Positions 1 to 7,436 of a DNA stretch of 23,997 nt are shown one piece after another. The stretch's first letter is position 1. Every line of letters begins with the position of its first letter. Origin of the DNA: JAPLKX01 sp035530195 (lineage in GTDB: Bacteria > Hydrogenedentota > Hydrogenedentia > Hydrogenedentales > SLHB01); NCBI GenBank assembly GCA_035530195.1, contig DATKVG010000074.1:1-23997 (forward strand), written 5' to 3'. The translations under genes and the position numbers were made by a program. The notes below the pieces were generated by a model. The model ran no database searches. It had not been told where the DNA came from and was given only the letters and a program-made list of their open reading frames with translations.

Positions 1-3000
1 ATCCGTGTCGCCGCTACAGCGCGCGCGCGCTTTGACATTAGAGGTGCTCTCCGACGACCACGAATAGCTCTGACTCGCTGCACTCCAAGAGGACTGCACC
101 CCATCGCCCCAATCAAACTGGTATTGGACGACCCCACAGCCCGTCTCGCAACTCGAACCGCTCGCCGCAAACGTCCCGGACTGACCACATGCCAAGGGAC
201 TGGGCCCCTCCAAGCGAGTGGGCGCACCAGGCGCTGTGCAACCGTCGACAATTGTCACGGACAGGGAAGATGACCAGCCCGAAGGCAAGTCCGTCGCGCC
301 ACTGCACCGTACCCGCGCCTTGACACTGTAGGTACCCTCCCACGACCACGAATAGCTCTGACTCGCTCCATCCCAACCTGACTGCGTCCCGTCACCCCAA
401 TCAAACTGGTATTCGACACTCCCGCAACCCGCGTCGCAAGTCGAACCGCTTGTGGTAAACGTCCCGGACTGATCACATATCAAGGAAATGGGCCCCGCCG
501 GGCAAGTGGGCGCGGCAGGCGCTGTGCAATTCGTGACGCTGTACTTCAGTGTGTAAGGATACGTCGTTGAAGATGCTTTGTTGCTCTCAGAATAAGCCTT
601 CCCTGCCTTGCTCTTGGCAATTGCCTTCCCTAATCCGCTTTTCGCACCGCCGACTTCCAGATTGAAGACCATGAGAACATAGTCGCCCGTTCGATCCGCC
701 GTGTATATTAGGTCGAACTGCCAGTCCCCGCCACTGTCATCGTCTTCAGCAACTGGAAGATCGAATAATTCTTCTGTCAAACCAAAAACGCTGTCCAGGT
801 CTGGCGCCCAAAACAGCAGGGCTATCGGGTCTCCTGAACCGCCAATTGAATTGAGATTGTACTCTCTACCCGACGTAAGCCCAACCTTGAAAAAGTCGAA
901 CAAATCCGCATTCGCGAAGTTGTGCGGCCCGTGGCTTTGCACAGACGCGGTAGGCTCGATCAATTGGGACGCGCCGGCCGGCCTGTCATCTTCGTGATCC
1001 CACTGATCGTCGGTTGAAAGCCCGGCCGCCAAACCGTAGTTGAGGTCGTACGCCGCGCCCAGCCCCTGCGTGTTGTACTTTTCAGAATAGGACTCACCAT
1101 CGCCATAGCTCCACACCCACAGATAATAATCCCCCGTTTGCCAGGCCGTAGCATAAAGATCAAACTGCAAATCGCCGCCTGAGTTGTAATCGATTCCGAC
1201 ATAGCCCAACGACTCCAGCGAATCAATATCTTCGCCGGACAAATGCACCAAGGCCGCCTCAGAGTCTCCAATCCCTTCTATTGAATTGAAGTTGTATCGG
1301 CTGCCGCCTTCGAGCCAGACCTTGAACCAATCTTCGTCCCAATCCCCACACGCACTGTGCGGCCCATGCTCTTGAAATGCCACCCCAGGTTGATTCAACA
1401 ATGTTGCCCCGCTGGGCACATAATCAGTCGGATCCCACTGGTCGCAATTTGGAGGTTCCGTGACAACAAGCACGTAGTCGCCTACCTCGCTGCCATAGCC
1501 TGCAATGCGAATCACATACTCCGTCTGAGCTTCCAGGTTGATAATTACCAAGGAGTTGAGCGCACACCAGTCGTCGTTGCACGCAAGTTCGTTGCCGCCA
1601 CATGCGTCAAATACAGCCAGCGTAGTGTCGAATCCCCCTTCACCGCCCGGACTGTCACACAGGCTTATCATGACCATACCGTTTGTGCTGGGCGTGTAAG
1701 AGAACCAGACGTCTAGACCATCGTTCGTCGCGCACGAACTAATATCTGTGCCCGTCGCCCCGACAGTCGTGCCGTACGTCGGCACCTCGTACTGAACAGG
1801 AACTGCTGCGCTGCACACATCGTTCTGGTCAGGAGTCACCCAGTGTCCAAGAAGTCCCGCCTCAACAGAGGTGCTCCAGTCGCTTATATCGCAGGAATTT
1901 CGTGCACGGACGGCGTAGGTGTGCTTGTCCGGGCACACAGCCGTCGCATCACAGTCTGCGTAGCTTGTGCCCGACTGCCAAGAGCCAATCGCCACGCCAT
2001 CACGTTGCACGCGGTACTCGATATCAGTGCCGGCAACGGCATTCCAACTCAGTCCCGTACAATCTGGGTCCGCACAATCAGTGGTCGCCTCTAATCCTGT
2101 AGGCACGGACGGAATCGCGCAGCCAGTAATCGAGAAGGGCGCGTCGCTGTTGTCCCAGTAGCTCGCGTTTGAGGTTGAGATTACTTTCACCTTGTAGTCC
2201 GACCCGGTCGTTTGGGACGACGGAATGGGCCAGTTGTAGGAGCCGTTGTTGGACGTCGAACTGATGATTGTCCCGTTGAGTGAACCGCCCTTGTACAGTT
2301 CGATCTTGACGTTCGAACCGGGACTGCCTGAAGAACTCCACGTGATACTGTGGCTGGTACCGCGCTGCCAAGACTCGCCCCCGTTCGGAGAAGTCACCGT
2401 GATCGACGGTTCGACCGTGATCGAGAAGTTCGAGTTGCTCGTGTCGTTGTACGACGAGTTCGACGTGGAGGTCACCTTCACCTTGTAGTCCGACCCGGTC
2501 GTTTGGGACGACGGAATGGGCCAGTTGTACGAGCCGTCGTTCGATGTCGAACTGGTGATTGTCCCATTGAGCGAACCGCCCTTGTACAGTTCGATCTTGA
2601 CGTTCGAACCGGGACTGCCTGAGGAACTCCACGTGATACTGTGGCTGGTGCCGCACTGCCAAAACTCGCCCCCGTTCGGAGAAGTCACCGTGATAGACGG
2701 AAACTCCACGTTCACAGATTCCGGGTACATCCAATTGCCCCCATTGTCCTGAGCCCGATAGTAGAATCTGCCTTCGGAGTAGACTCTCTTGGTGTACTCG
2801 TACGTGGAGCTGGTGGGATGTTGCTTTTGGCGTGGAGAATAATGCCACCCAGATGATTCATCCGGGAGGCGGTAAGCTATTAGATGTATTCCCGATTCGT
2901 CTCTTGCGCGCATCAAGACATCAGCGTACGTTATGGTTGCAGTCGCTGCCACCTGGCAAGTAGGCGCGTTGATTTCCGCTGGCGTTGTCATATTTGTATT

Positions 3001-4785
3001 GTTCATCAGCGTGGTACCGCCCAAGTATCCCGGGGCACCGCGTTGGGCCCACGGTGACAACTCAAACTCCGGATCTTCATCACCGGGAACATTGTTGTGA
3101 TGATCTACCCCTCTATCTTCAGCAATACTCCATTCGTATTGGGGCTCATTCATGTTATACCAAACGGGGATTCCATTCTTCTCGTAGCAATACTCGACAA
3201 CGCCATCACATCGGATACCCTCAATGTCCGAAATCTCCCCGGAAAAGGATGTGTCTTTATAGTCAAGCGCGTCCAAACTCAACAAGAACGTGTAAGGTAT
3301 GTTTGCGTCGTCCATGTCTATTGCGTATTTCACAATGTCCCTTCGATATCCGAAACTCAACGTTCCCGAGATCCCCGTTATCGTATATGCGCCATAGTAG
3401 TCATCATCGTCGGTTATCTCTGACCAGGGTTGGTCAACGACTCCACTCGGTTGTGCATGAATGACACGCATGCCTCCGTCAGACTGTCGCTTGCCAGCGT
3501 AGATGCCTGTATGGTTGTAGTTATTGATCCCTATGCCAGGCCACAAGTCACTGAGAAGAAAACGATAAGCCGCGTCGCCGTATTCAACAGCAGAGCGGTT
3601 ACCGCAGGGGCAGTCCGTGATGGACTTCAACACATCTTGAGGCACCGGTGGGGTACATACCTCAGATTCGGGGAGCGGTTCTAGGACTTTTGCCGAGAGA
3701 CGGTTTCTGATGCGTTGTCGAAGCCTATCCACATCCGCCTGACCATCAATCAATGAAAGTATCTCGTTGAGTTCTTTCTTCTCCAGTTCAAAAGTCACTC
3801 GAGTTGCAGCGTCCAGCAACCTCTCAAGCGCAGCAACGCGAATCTTTGTCGACCCCGTGCGCAGCAACCCTTTGAGCAACGGCATATACACTGCCCGCTG
3901 CTCTTCTCGCCAAAGAGATTGCGTCGCGCGGATCGCATAGGGCACAGCAGGATGATTCGGGTCTTGAAGAATCGAGAATATCGTCTTTTCTAATTCGACC
4001 AAGGAATTGTCACAAGATCCGGCATCGGGAAAGCGTTCCCGATTTTCGACAAGATACATTACGGCGTCGCTACCACCCAGTAACCCAAGGGAAAACGCTG
4101 CAGTACCGAAAACTGTCTCACTATCCGTGTCACTCAATACGCGTGCTATGCTCTGTTTCGACGGTTGATGGTTCAGGTACGCAAGCGAAAGACAGACACT
4201 TTTGACAAGCTGAGGTTCCGCATTAGTAGACGGATCGTCCAGAAGCTCCTGTAAGTGCGTTGCGGCTTGAGTAATGTCAAGATTTCCCAAGGCTTTCACG
4301 CAGGCGGCTCGCACACCTACCTCAATTTGTTTGTCTAGAGCTAGTTTCACCAGGAAGGTTGTCTCGGTCGCTACCCAAGAGCGGGATTTCAGACCTCGTT
4401 CTCTTGACAGAGAACCAACGCTGCCTAGCACTCGTATGGCTTCGACGCGGAAATCCGTTGAAAGCGAGTCTTCTTGCGTTAGTTGGAGCGTAGTAGTCAA
4501 AGCTCGCTCCAATTCTGTCGGGTGAAGGTTCCGCCTACAGGCATGAAGCAGAGCCAGTGCGCCTCGTCGGCTTTCGTCGACGTTGCTTCGATCTCCAATG
4601 ATGCTTAGCGTTTCCTCAAAGGATGAGGAATCCCAAGGCCTTCCAAGTAGTTCTTTGATTTCACTTGGGATTCTGGACTGGTCCTGGGCCTGCACCTGGG
4701 CAGGAAATAGGAACAGGCACAAAAGAACTGCCGTTGCCGCAACAAGTCCTCTGCCAAGGAGCCGTTTCGTAATGGATCGGTTCAT
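1..4785 (-). CDS. Giant exported mosaic protein: HEAT-like helices, permuted papain-fold domain, Kre9-like, FN3, PPC-like and PKD-like domains (3' end off window)
   Basis: I read every codon in this frame and found no stop from 4785 to the window edge, so at least 1595 residues are encoded and the C-terminus is missing. The ATG at 4785 is chosen because AGGA lies 8 bases upstream; an in-frame ATG at 4800 lacks a ribosome site. Residues 1-30 form a signal peptide ending near AQVQAQ. About 30-385 are HEAT-like helical repeats. About 400-560 resemble a circularly permuted NlpC/P60 (YiiX/LRAT-type) fold: GD at 403, NHTGIY with H425, RVIHA near 443, and RCDGVVEY with C526. Two Kre9/KNH-like beta domains follow (about 696-790 and 793-887), then FN3 (about 890-985), a PPC-like domain (about 985-1110), two related DQWD/HGPH domains (1115-1259, 1260-1405) and two PKD-like units with WGDG (from about 1415). 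Likely role: secreted or surface cysteine hydrolase or adhesin; the function is inferred. Confidence 0.85.
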   Translation of the reverse strand, partial: MNRSITKRLLGRGLVAATAVLLCLFLFPAQVQAQDQSRIPSEIKELLGRPWDSSSFEETLSIIGDRSNVDESRRGALALLHACRRNLHPTELERALTTTLQLTQEDSLSTDFRVEAIRVLGSVGSLSRERGLKSRSWVATETTFLVKLALDKQIEVGVRAACVKALGNLDITQAATHLQELLDDPSTNAEPQLVKSVCLSLAYLNHQPSKQSIARVLSDTDSETVFGTAAFSLGLLGGSDAVMYLVENRERFPDAGSCDNSLVELEKTIFSILQDPNHPAVPYAIRATQSLWREEQRAVYMPLLKGLLRTGSTKIRVAALERLLDAATRVTFELEKKELNEILSLIDGQADVDRLRQRIRNRLSAKVLEPLPESEVCTPPVPQDVLKSITDCPCGNRSAVEYGDAAYRFLLSDLWPGIGINNYNHTGIYAGKRQSDGGMRVIHAQPSGVVDQPWSEITDDDDYYGAYTITGISGTLSFGYRRDIVKYAIDMDDANIPYTFLLSLDALDYKDTSFSGEISDIEGIRCDGVVEYCYEKNGIPVWYNMNEPQYEWSIAEDRGVDHHNNVPGDEDPEFELSPWAQRGAPGYLGGTTLMNNTNMTTPAEINAPTCQVAATATITYADVLMRARDESGIHLIAYRLPDESSGWHYSPRQKQHPTSSTYEYTKRVYSEGRFYYRAQDNGGNWMYPESVNVEFPSITVTSPNGGEFWQCGTSHSITWSSSGSPGSNVKIELYKGGSLNGTITSSTSNDGSYNWPIPSSQTTGSDYKVKVTSTSNSSYNDTSNSNFSITVEPSITVTSPNGGESWQRGTSHSITWSSSGSPGSNVKIELYKGGSLNGTIISSTSNNGSYNWPIPSSQTTGSDYKVKVISTSNASYWDNSDAPFSITGCAIPSVPTGLEATTDCADPDCTGLSWNAVAGTDIEYRVQRDGVAIGSWQSGTSYADCDATAVCPDKHTYAVRARNSCDISDWSTSVEAGLLGHWVTPDQNDVCSAAVPVQYEVPTYGTTVGATGTDISSCATNDGLDVWFSYTPSTNGMVMISLCDSPGGEGGFDTTLAVFDACGGNELACNDDWCALNSLVIINLEAQTEYVIRIAGYGSEVGDYVLVVTEPPNCDQWDPTDYVPSGATLLNQPGVAFQEHGPHSACGDWDEDWFKVWLEGGSRYNFNSIEGIGDSEAALVHLSGEDIDSLESLGYVGIDYNSGGDLQFDLYATAWQTGDYYLWVWSYGDGESYSEKYNTQGLGAAYDLNYGLAAGLSTDDQWDHEDDRPAGASQLIEPTASVQSHGPHNFANADLFDFFKVGLTSGREYNLNSIGGSGDPIALLFWAPDLDSVFGLTEELFDLPVAEDDDSGGDWQFDLIYTADRTGDYVLMVFNLEVGGAKSGLGKAIAKSKAGKAYSESNKASSTTYPYTLKYSVTNCTAPAAPTCPAGPISLICDQSGTFTTSGSTCDAGCGSVEYQFDWGDGTQSGWDGASQSYSWSWEGTYSVKARVRCSGATDLPSGWSSSLSVTIVDGCTAPGAPTRLEGPSPLACGQSGTFAASGSSCETGCGVVQYQFDWGDGVQSSWSAASQSYSWSSESTSNVKARARCSGDTD
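2182..2409 (-). repeat. Kre9/KNH-type domain repeat, copy 2
   Basis: Second copy of the 97-codon unit, opening with PSITVTSPNGGESW. The change from C to R in the WQCGTS/WQRGTS segment and a few I/T and N/D changes are the main protein differences from copy 1. Confidence 0.8.
2473..2700 (-). repeat. Kre9/KNH-type domain repeat, copy 1
   Basis: This copy encodes a beta domain opening with PSITVTSPNGGEFW and containing KIELYKGGSLNGTI. It matches the copy at 2182-2409 with about a dozen base differences by eye over roughly 220 bases, at an offset of 291 bases (97 codons). Such near identity at DNA level points to recent duplication or gene conversion inside the large modular gene. Confidence 0.8.
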
Positions 4786-4879
4786 CTCAATCGTCCTCAT
4801 TTTTCAGTCTTAGCATTCCGCAACAGGCAAATTTCATAGCCGGAGCCGGTCCGAGCGCATGACCGCCCCGTACAACATT

Positions 4880-5395
4880 TCATTGAGCCGGAAGTGAAAC
4901 CGTGCAAGAGCGCGACTCATTACGGTTTGGTTTCAGTTTCCTGTGAGCTAGTATCGTGACATCAACCAAGCATACGGCGTCCTTCGGGATCTGTACGTGG
5001 GTTGAAAGGAGGCCCTTTTGTCCAGGAGCGAAACCCGACCGCGACTTCTCAGGATGAGGCTTGCCATGCACAAGCAAATCATCCCTGAAATCATAGCGCA
5101 CGGTTCCATGTAGCTTGTGAACGAGTCTCTCGTCATTGAAAGAAACCACAGCGATCGCGTCACAAATCCGTATTAGCCCGTGGTCCCCATTCGTCAGTGT
5201 GACGACGACCCCAAGCAGGTCTTTGGTGCTGTCCACTGGATCGTTTACGCGCTCCGTATTGATATCAAGGCTAATCTTCACCTCCATCCATCCGGCAAAG
5301 ATACGATACTCAAAGTAGACCCCCGCCAGAAGGAAGGCGGCAGTCTGCACAACGGCCTGCACGATGTCTATCGTAAACCCTGATGAGTCAGTCAT
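4880..5395 (-). CDS. Small single-pass membrane protein, unknown function
   Basis: I do not recognise this 171-residue protein. Residues about 9-30 (IVQAVVQTAAFLLAGVYFEY) form one hydrophobic segment, followed by a soluble domain of mixed beta character that is rich in Val, Asp and Arg. The layout fits a membrane anchor with a cytoplasmic or periplasmic beta domain. I chose the ATG at 5395; a GTG at 5401 two codons upstream is equally possible because neither has a clear ribosome site. It lies 94 bases upstream of the giant modular gene on the same strand, so the two may be cotranscribed. Both have visibly lower GC than the genes further right. It is probably a real gene: the frame is open, the hydrophobic segment is coherent, and no better frame covers the region. 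Confidence 0.6.
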   Translation of the reverse strand: MTDSSGFTIDIVQAVVQTAAFLLAGVYFEYRIFAGWMEVKISLDINTERVNDPVDSTKDLLGVVVTLTNGDHGLIRICDAIAVVSFNDERLVHKLHGTVRYDFRDDLLVHGKPHPEKSRSGFAPGQKGLLSTHVQIPKDAVCLVDVTILAHRKLKPNRNESRSCTVSLPAQ

Positions 5396-5469
5396 AATCA
5401 CTCGACAACGGTCCGCCAGAGCGGTCCGTCTAGCTCAAGGCCTGCTCGCATACAATCCCGCCTTTTTCT

Positions 5470-5505
5470 ACAACACGGCCGCAACGGAATTGCTGGGGAT
5501 TCTGG
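5470..5505. repeat. Duplicated copy of the 3' end of the neighbouring FN3 gene
   Basis: These 36 bases match 5628-5663, the last codons of the FN3 gene at 5626-6243, at 31 of 36 positions. On the minus strand this copy also reads PSNSVAAVL. The two copies bracket about 120 bases that contain a heptamer tract, as if sequence was inserted with duplication of the gene tail, or as if this is the remnant of another FN3 paralogue. Confidence 0.7.
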
Positions 5506-5560
5506 AATGATGAATGATGAGTGATTCTGGAATGATGAATGATGAGTGATGAATGATGAA
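5505..5560. repeat. Heptamer tandem repeat (GAATGAT/GAGTGAT), tract A
   Basis: Seven full 7-base units of GAATGAT or GAGTGAT in two blocks: three units, TCTG, then four units and a partial one. The same unit occurs at 7552-7585 and, in the opposite orientation, at 17797-17830. The tract is intergenic. Confidence 0.85.
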
Positions 5561-5615
5561 CGTATTGTGGCATCTTGGAGCATTTTTCCTACTCTTCTCT
5601 CTTTCTTTCGCTTGT

Positions 5616-5638
5616 GGCGGTCTTTTCACAAGACCGCC
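5616..5638. repeat. Hairpin overlapping the stop codon of the FN3 gene
   Basis: A perfect 9-bp stem, GGCGGTCTT at 5616-5624 and AAGACCGCC at 5630-5638, with a 5-base loop. It covers the TGA of the minus-strand gene ending at 5626. No U-rich tract follows on either strand, so it is not a classical intrinsic terminator, though it could still slow transcription or protect the 3' end. Confidence 0.55.
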
Positions 5639-6243
5639 GCGACGGAGTTGCTGGGGATGCTGGTTCCGGCGTTGTTCATGGCTACTACGCGGTATTCGAG
5701 ATGGGTGCGTAAGGGTTGATTGGTTAGTGTGGCGCGGGTTTGGATGGCGATGGTGGTGTCTTGCCAGGGGGACCATCCGGTGGGGGATTCCATCCGGCGT
5801 AGGATGACGTAGGTGCGCGGCGGGCCGAAGGGGCCGGGACCGGGGGCTTTCCAATCGAGGTCGATGATACCCGGGCCTTCGGAGACAATCTCGAGCAACC
5901 GGGGTTGGCCCGGCGCATTCGCCGGTTCGGGGATCTCGCGGTCGGACCATCCGATTAACTCCAGTTCCATCGCGTCCCCGGAAGTATCGACTTCGGACTG
6001 TTTCAACTGCGATTCCATCTCGAACACCAGCGCTTCGAGCGCCTGATCCTTCGCCTCGGTCGCGAGATGTGCCCACGCCTCTTTACAGAGTTGGCCGACT
6101 TTGTAGTTCTCATACTCGTCGCGCACCACGCGCAACCCCACCGGGTCCGCATTCGGAAACTCGGCCGGATACGCCTCGTATCCGCTGATCATCCGGTTAA
6201 TCAACGCATGAATCTCATCTTCCCGCTTCGGAAATCGAGCCAT
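5626..6243 (-). CDS. Helical N-terminal domain plus fibronectin type III domain protein, paralogue 2
   Basis: This 205-residue protein has no signal peptide. Residues 1-100 are helical and charged, starting MARFPKREDEIHALINRMIS and containing QLKQSEVD and LIGW. Residues about 110-205 form an FN3 domain (PGQPRLLEI, LDWKAP, TYVILRR, LEYRVVAMNNAGTS). It resembles, from memory, a family of small FN3 proteins found in many environmental bacteria, often as tandem copies; the function is unknown to me. The start at 6243 has AAAGGCGG 6 bases upstream. It lies 49 bases downstream of its paralogue at 6293-6913 on the same strand, so an operon formed by gene duplication is likely. The last codons are duplicated at 5470-5505, and a hairpin covers the stop codon. 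Confidence 0.85.
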   Translation of the reverse strand: MARFPKREDEIHALINRMISGYEAYPAEFPNADPVGLRVVRDEYENYKVGQLCKEAWAHLATEAKDQALEALVFEMESQLKQSEVDTSGDAMELELIGWSDREIPEPANAPGQPRLLEIVSEGPGIIDLDWKAPGPGPFGPPRTYVILRRMESPTGWSPWQDTTIAIQTRATLTNQPLRTHLEYRVVAMNNAGTSIPSNSVAAVL

Positions 6244-6292
6244 GGTATGCCGCCTTTCGTTTTACTCCAACGGAGAGATAGCGTTGAGATTC

Positions 6293-6913
6293 TTACAGCA
6301 CGACATCGATGGTGTTGCTTGCGACTCCTTCACCGGCGGCGTTGACGCCTACGACCTGGTATTCCATCTGGATGCCTTGGGGCTGTCCGCTGAGGAAGAC
6401 TTCGGTCTCGAATGCGATACCGGCTTGCTCCCAGGGTCCGAACGTGCCCTCACCGGTCGCGACGCGGCGTTGGATTTTGTACGTGCGGACCGGCCCGCCG
6501 ATCCCCGCTTCGGGGCATTTCCAATCGAGCTTGAGCGTGCCCGTTCCCTGCATCACGGACTCGAGCATCCGGACCTGGCCCGGCGGCGTGCCCGGCGTCG
6601 GCGTTGCACGCGGTCCCCATCCGATGAGATCGAGATTGTCTTTGTTGGCGCCCACGTCCACGTCGGACTGCTTGAGTTGGTCCCGCATTTTGACTTCCAT
6701 CGCGTGCAACGCGATATCCTTCTGTCCCGTGGCGATCTCGGCGACGGCCTGCTTCTCGTCCTGCTCATCCTTCTTGGTCTCGTAATCGGTCAACACCGCC
6801 TGCACGCCGGCGATATCCGCGTTCGTGAATATCGCCGGGTTATCCGTATACCCCTGGACCATCCGGTGCGCCAATTCCTGAATCTCGAGTTCACGTTTGG
6901 GAAATCTCGGCAT
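6293..6913 (-). CDS. Helical N-terminal domain plus fibronectin type III domain protein, paralogue 1
   Basis: This 206-residue protein is a paralogue of the next gene downstream: both share M-x-RFPKRE-x-EI at the start, QLKQS-x-VD in the middle, LIGW before the linker, and an FN3 domain ending in SN and a hydrophobic VL. The segment from about 40 to 80 is strongly charged helix (DYETKKDEQDEKQAVAEI), which suggests a helical bundle or coiled coil. I chose the ATG at 6913 because AGGAGG lies 7 bases upstream; an upstream in-frame ATG at 6961 would put the ribosome site and part of a palindromic intergenic repeat inside the protein. No signal peptide is seen, so the protein is probably cytoplasmic or uses another export route. 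Function unknown. Confidence 0.85.
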   Translation of the reverse strand: MPRFPKRELEIQELAHRMVQGYTDNPAIFTNADIAGVQAVLTDYETKKDEQDEKQAVAEIATGQKDIALHAMEVKMRDQLKQSDVDVGANKDNLDLIGWGPRATPTPGTPPGQVRMLESVMQGTGTLKLDWKCPEAGIGGPVRTYKIQRRVATGEGTFGPWEQAGIAFETEVFLSGQPQGIQMEYQVVGVNAAGEGVASNTIDVVL

Positions 6914-6920
6914 TTCTTTT

Positions 6921-6926
6921 CCTCCT
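6921..6926 (-). promoter_or_regulatory. Strong Shine-Dalgarno AGGAGG fixing the start at 6913
   Basis: AGGAGG on the minus strand sits 7 bases before the ATG at 6913. It decides this start over the in-frame ATG at 6961. Confidence 0.75.
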
Positions 6927-6940
6927 GGTCTACAACGTTG

Positions 6941-7027
6941 GATGGGTGAAGCGAAGCGCAACCCACCACAATGGCGTCATTTGTGCGATGGAAAATGGTG
7001 GGTTCCGCTTCGCTTTACCCACCCTAC
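6941..7027. repeat. Palindromic intergenic element, copy 1
   Basis: Left arm 6941-6968 (core GGGTGAAGCGAAGCGCAACC) and right arm 6996-7024 (core TGGTGGGTTCCGCTTCGC) are imperfect inverted repeats around a 27-base loop. A shorter copy lies at 7437-7498. Elements with this GGGTGGGTTGCGCTTCGC theme are familiar to me from many environmental genomes. It sits just upstream of the FN3 gene pair. Confidence 0.75.
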
Positions 7028-7065
7028 ATCCTAAACCCTTTTGGTTACAGCACTTAGCTGAGAGA

Positions 7066-7380
7066 AGACGCCTCGGGCGGAATGACAAAGTCAATCGCCT
7101 AAGCGACAAAGTCAATTGCCTGGGCCATGGAGTCAATAGCCGGAATGGCAACGTCAATTGCCTGGGCCATGGAGTCAATAGCCGGAATGGCAAAGTCAAT
7201 AGCCGGGGCCGTAAAGTCAATTGCCGGAACCACGAAGTCAATTGCCGGGGCCACGAAGTCAATAGCCGGAACGGCAAAGTCAATTGCCTGTGGCATAAAG
7301 TCAATAGCCGGAATGACGGAGCAAGTTGCCTAGGCCAAGAGGTCAATCGGCCAAGAGATCCAGTGAATTGGCGTAGGTAT
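7066..7380. repeat. Tandem array of 21-bp units (core 7087-7338, 12 units)
   Basis: Twelve consecutive 21-bp units run from 7087 to 7338, with decayed units at 7066-7086, 7339-7359 and 7360-7380. The conserved half is AGTCAAT(A/T)GCC(G/T)G on the plus strand, giving TTGAC once per unit on the minus strand; the other half varies. Units 2-5 form a 42-bp higher-order repeat (GCCTGGGCCAT type alternating with GCCGGAATGGC type). Because 21 is a multiple of 3, several frames stay open and read as heptapeptide repeats (such as PAIDFVA on the minus strand), but none has a ribosome site. There are no spacers, so this is not a CRISPR array. A minisatellite or protein-binding array is the best description. 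Confidence 0.9.
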
Positions 7381-7436
7381 TCCCCCCGGGGCTGTCTTTG
7401 TTGCGATCGCTCCCAATGCTTCGGACACCGTAGCAT

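Noticed and set aside
5616..5638. Hairpin as intrinsic terminator
   Set aside because: Strong stem but no U-rich tract after it on either strand.
5468..6076. 202-codon frame overlapping the FN3 gene and extending to the duplicated tail
   Set aside because: It reads the FN3 gene out of frame, then the heptamer repeats; it ends in SNSVAAVL only because it enters the duplicated tail in frame.
7087..7338. Array as a row of promoters because of TTGAC per unit
   Set aside because: No TATAAT-like box occurs at 16-18 bases from any of the TTGAC copies.
7066..7380. Possible CRISPR array
   Set aside because: Units are contiguous 21-mers without unique spacers, and no cas genes are present.
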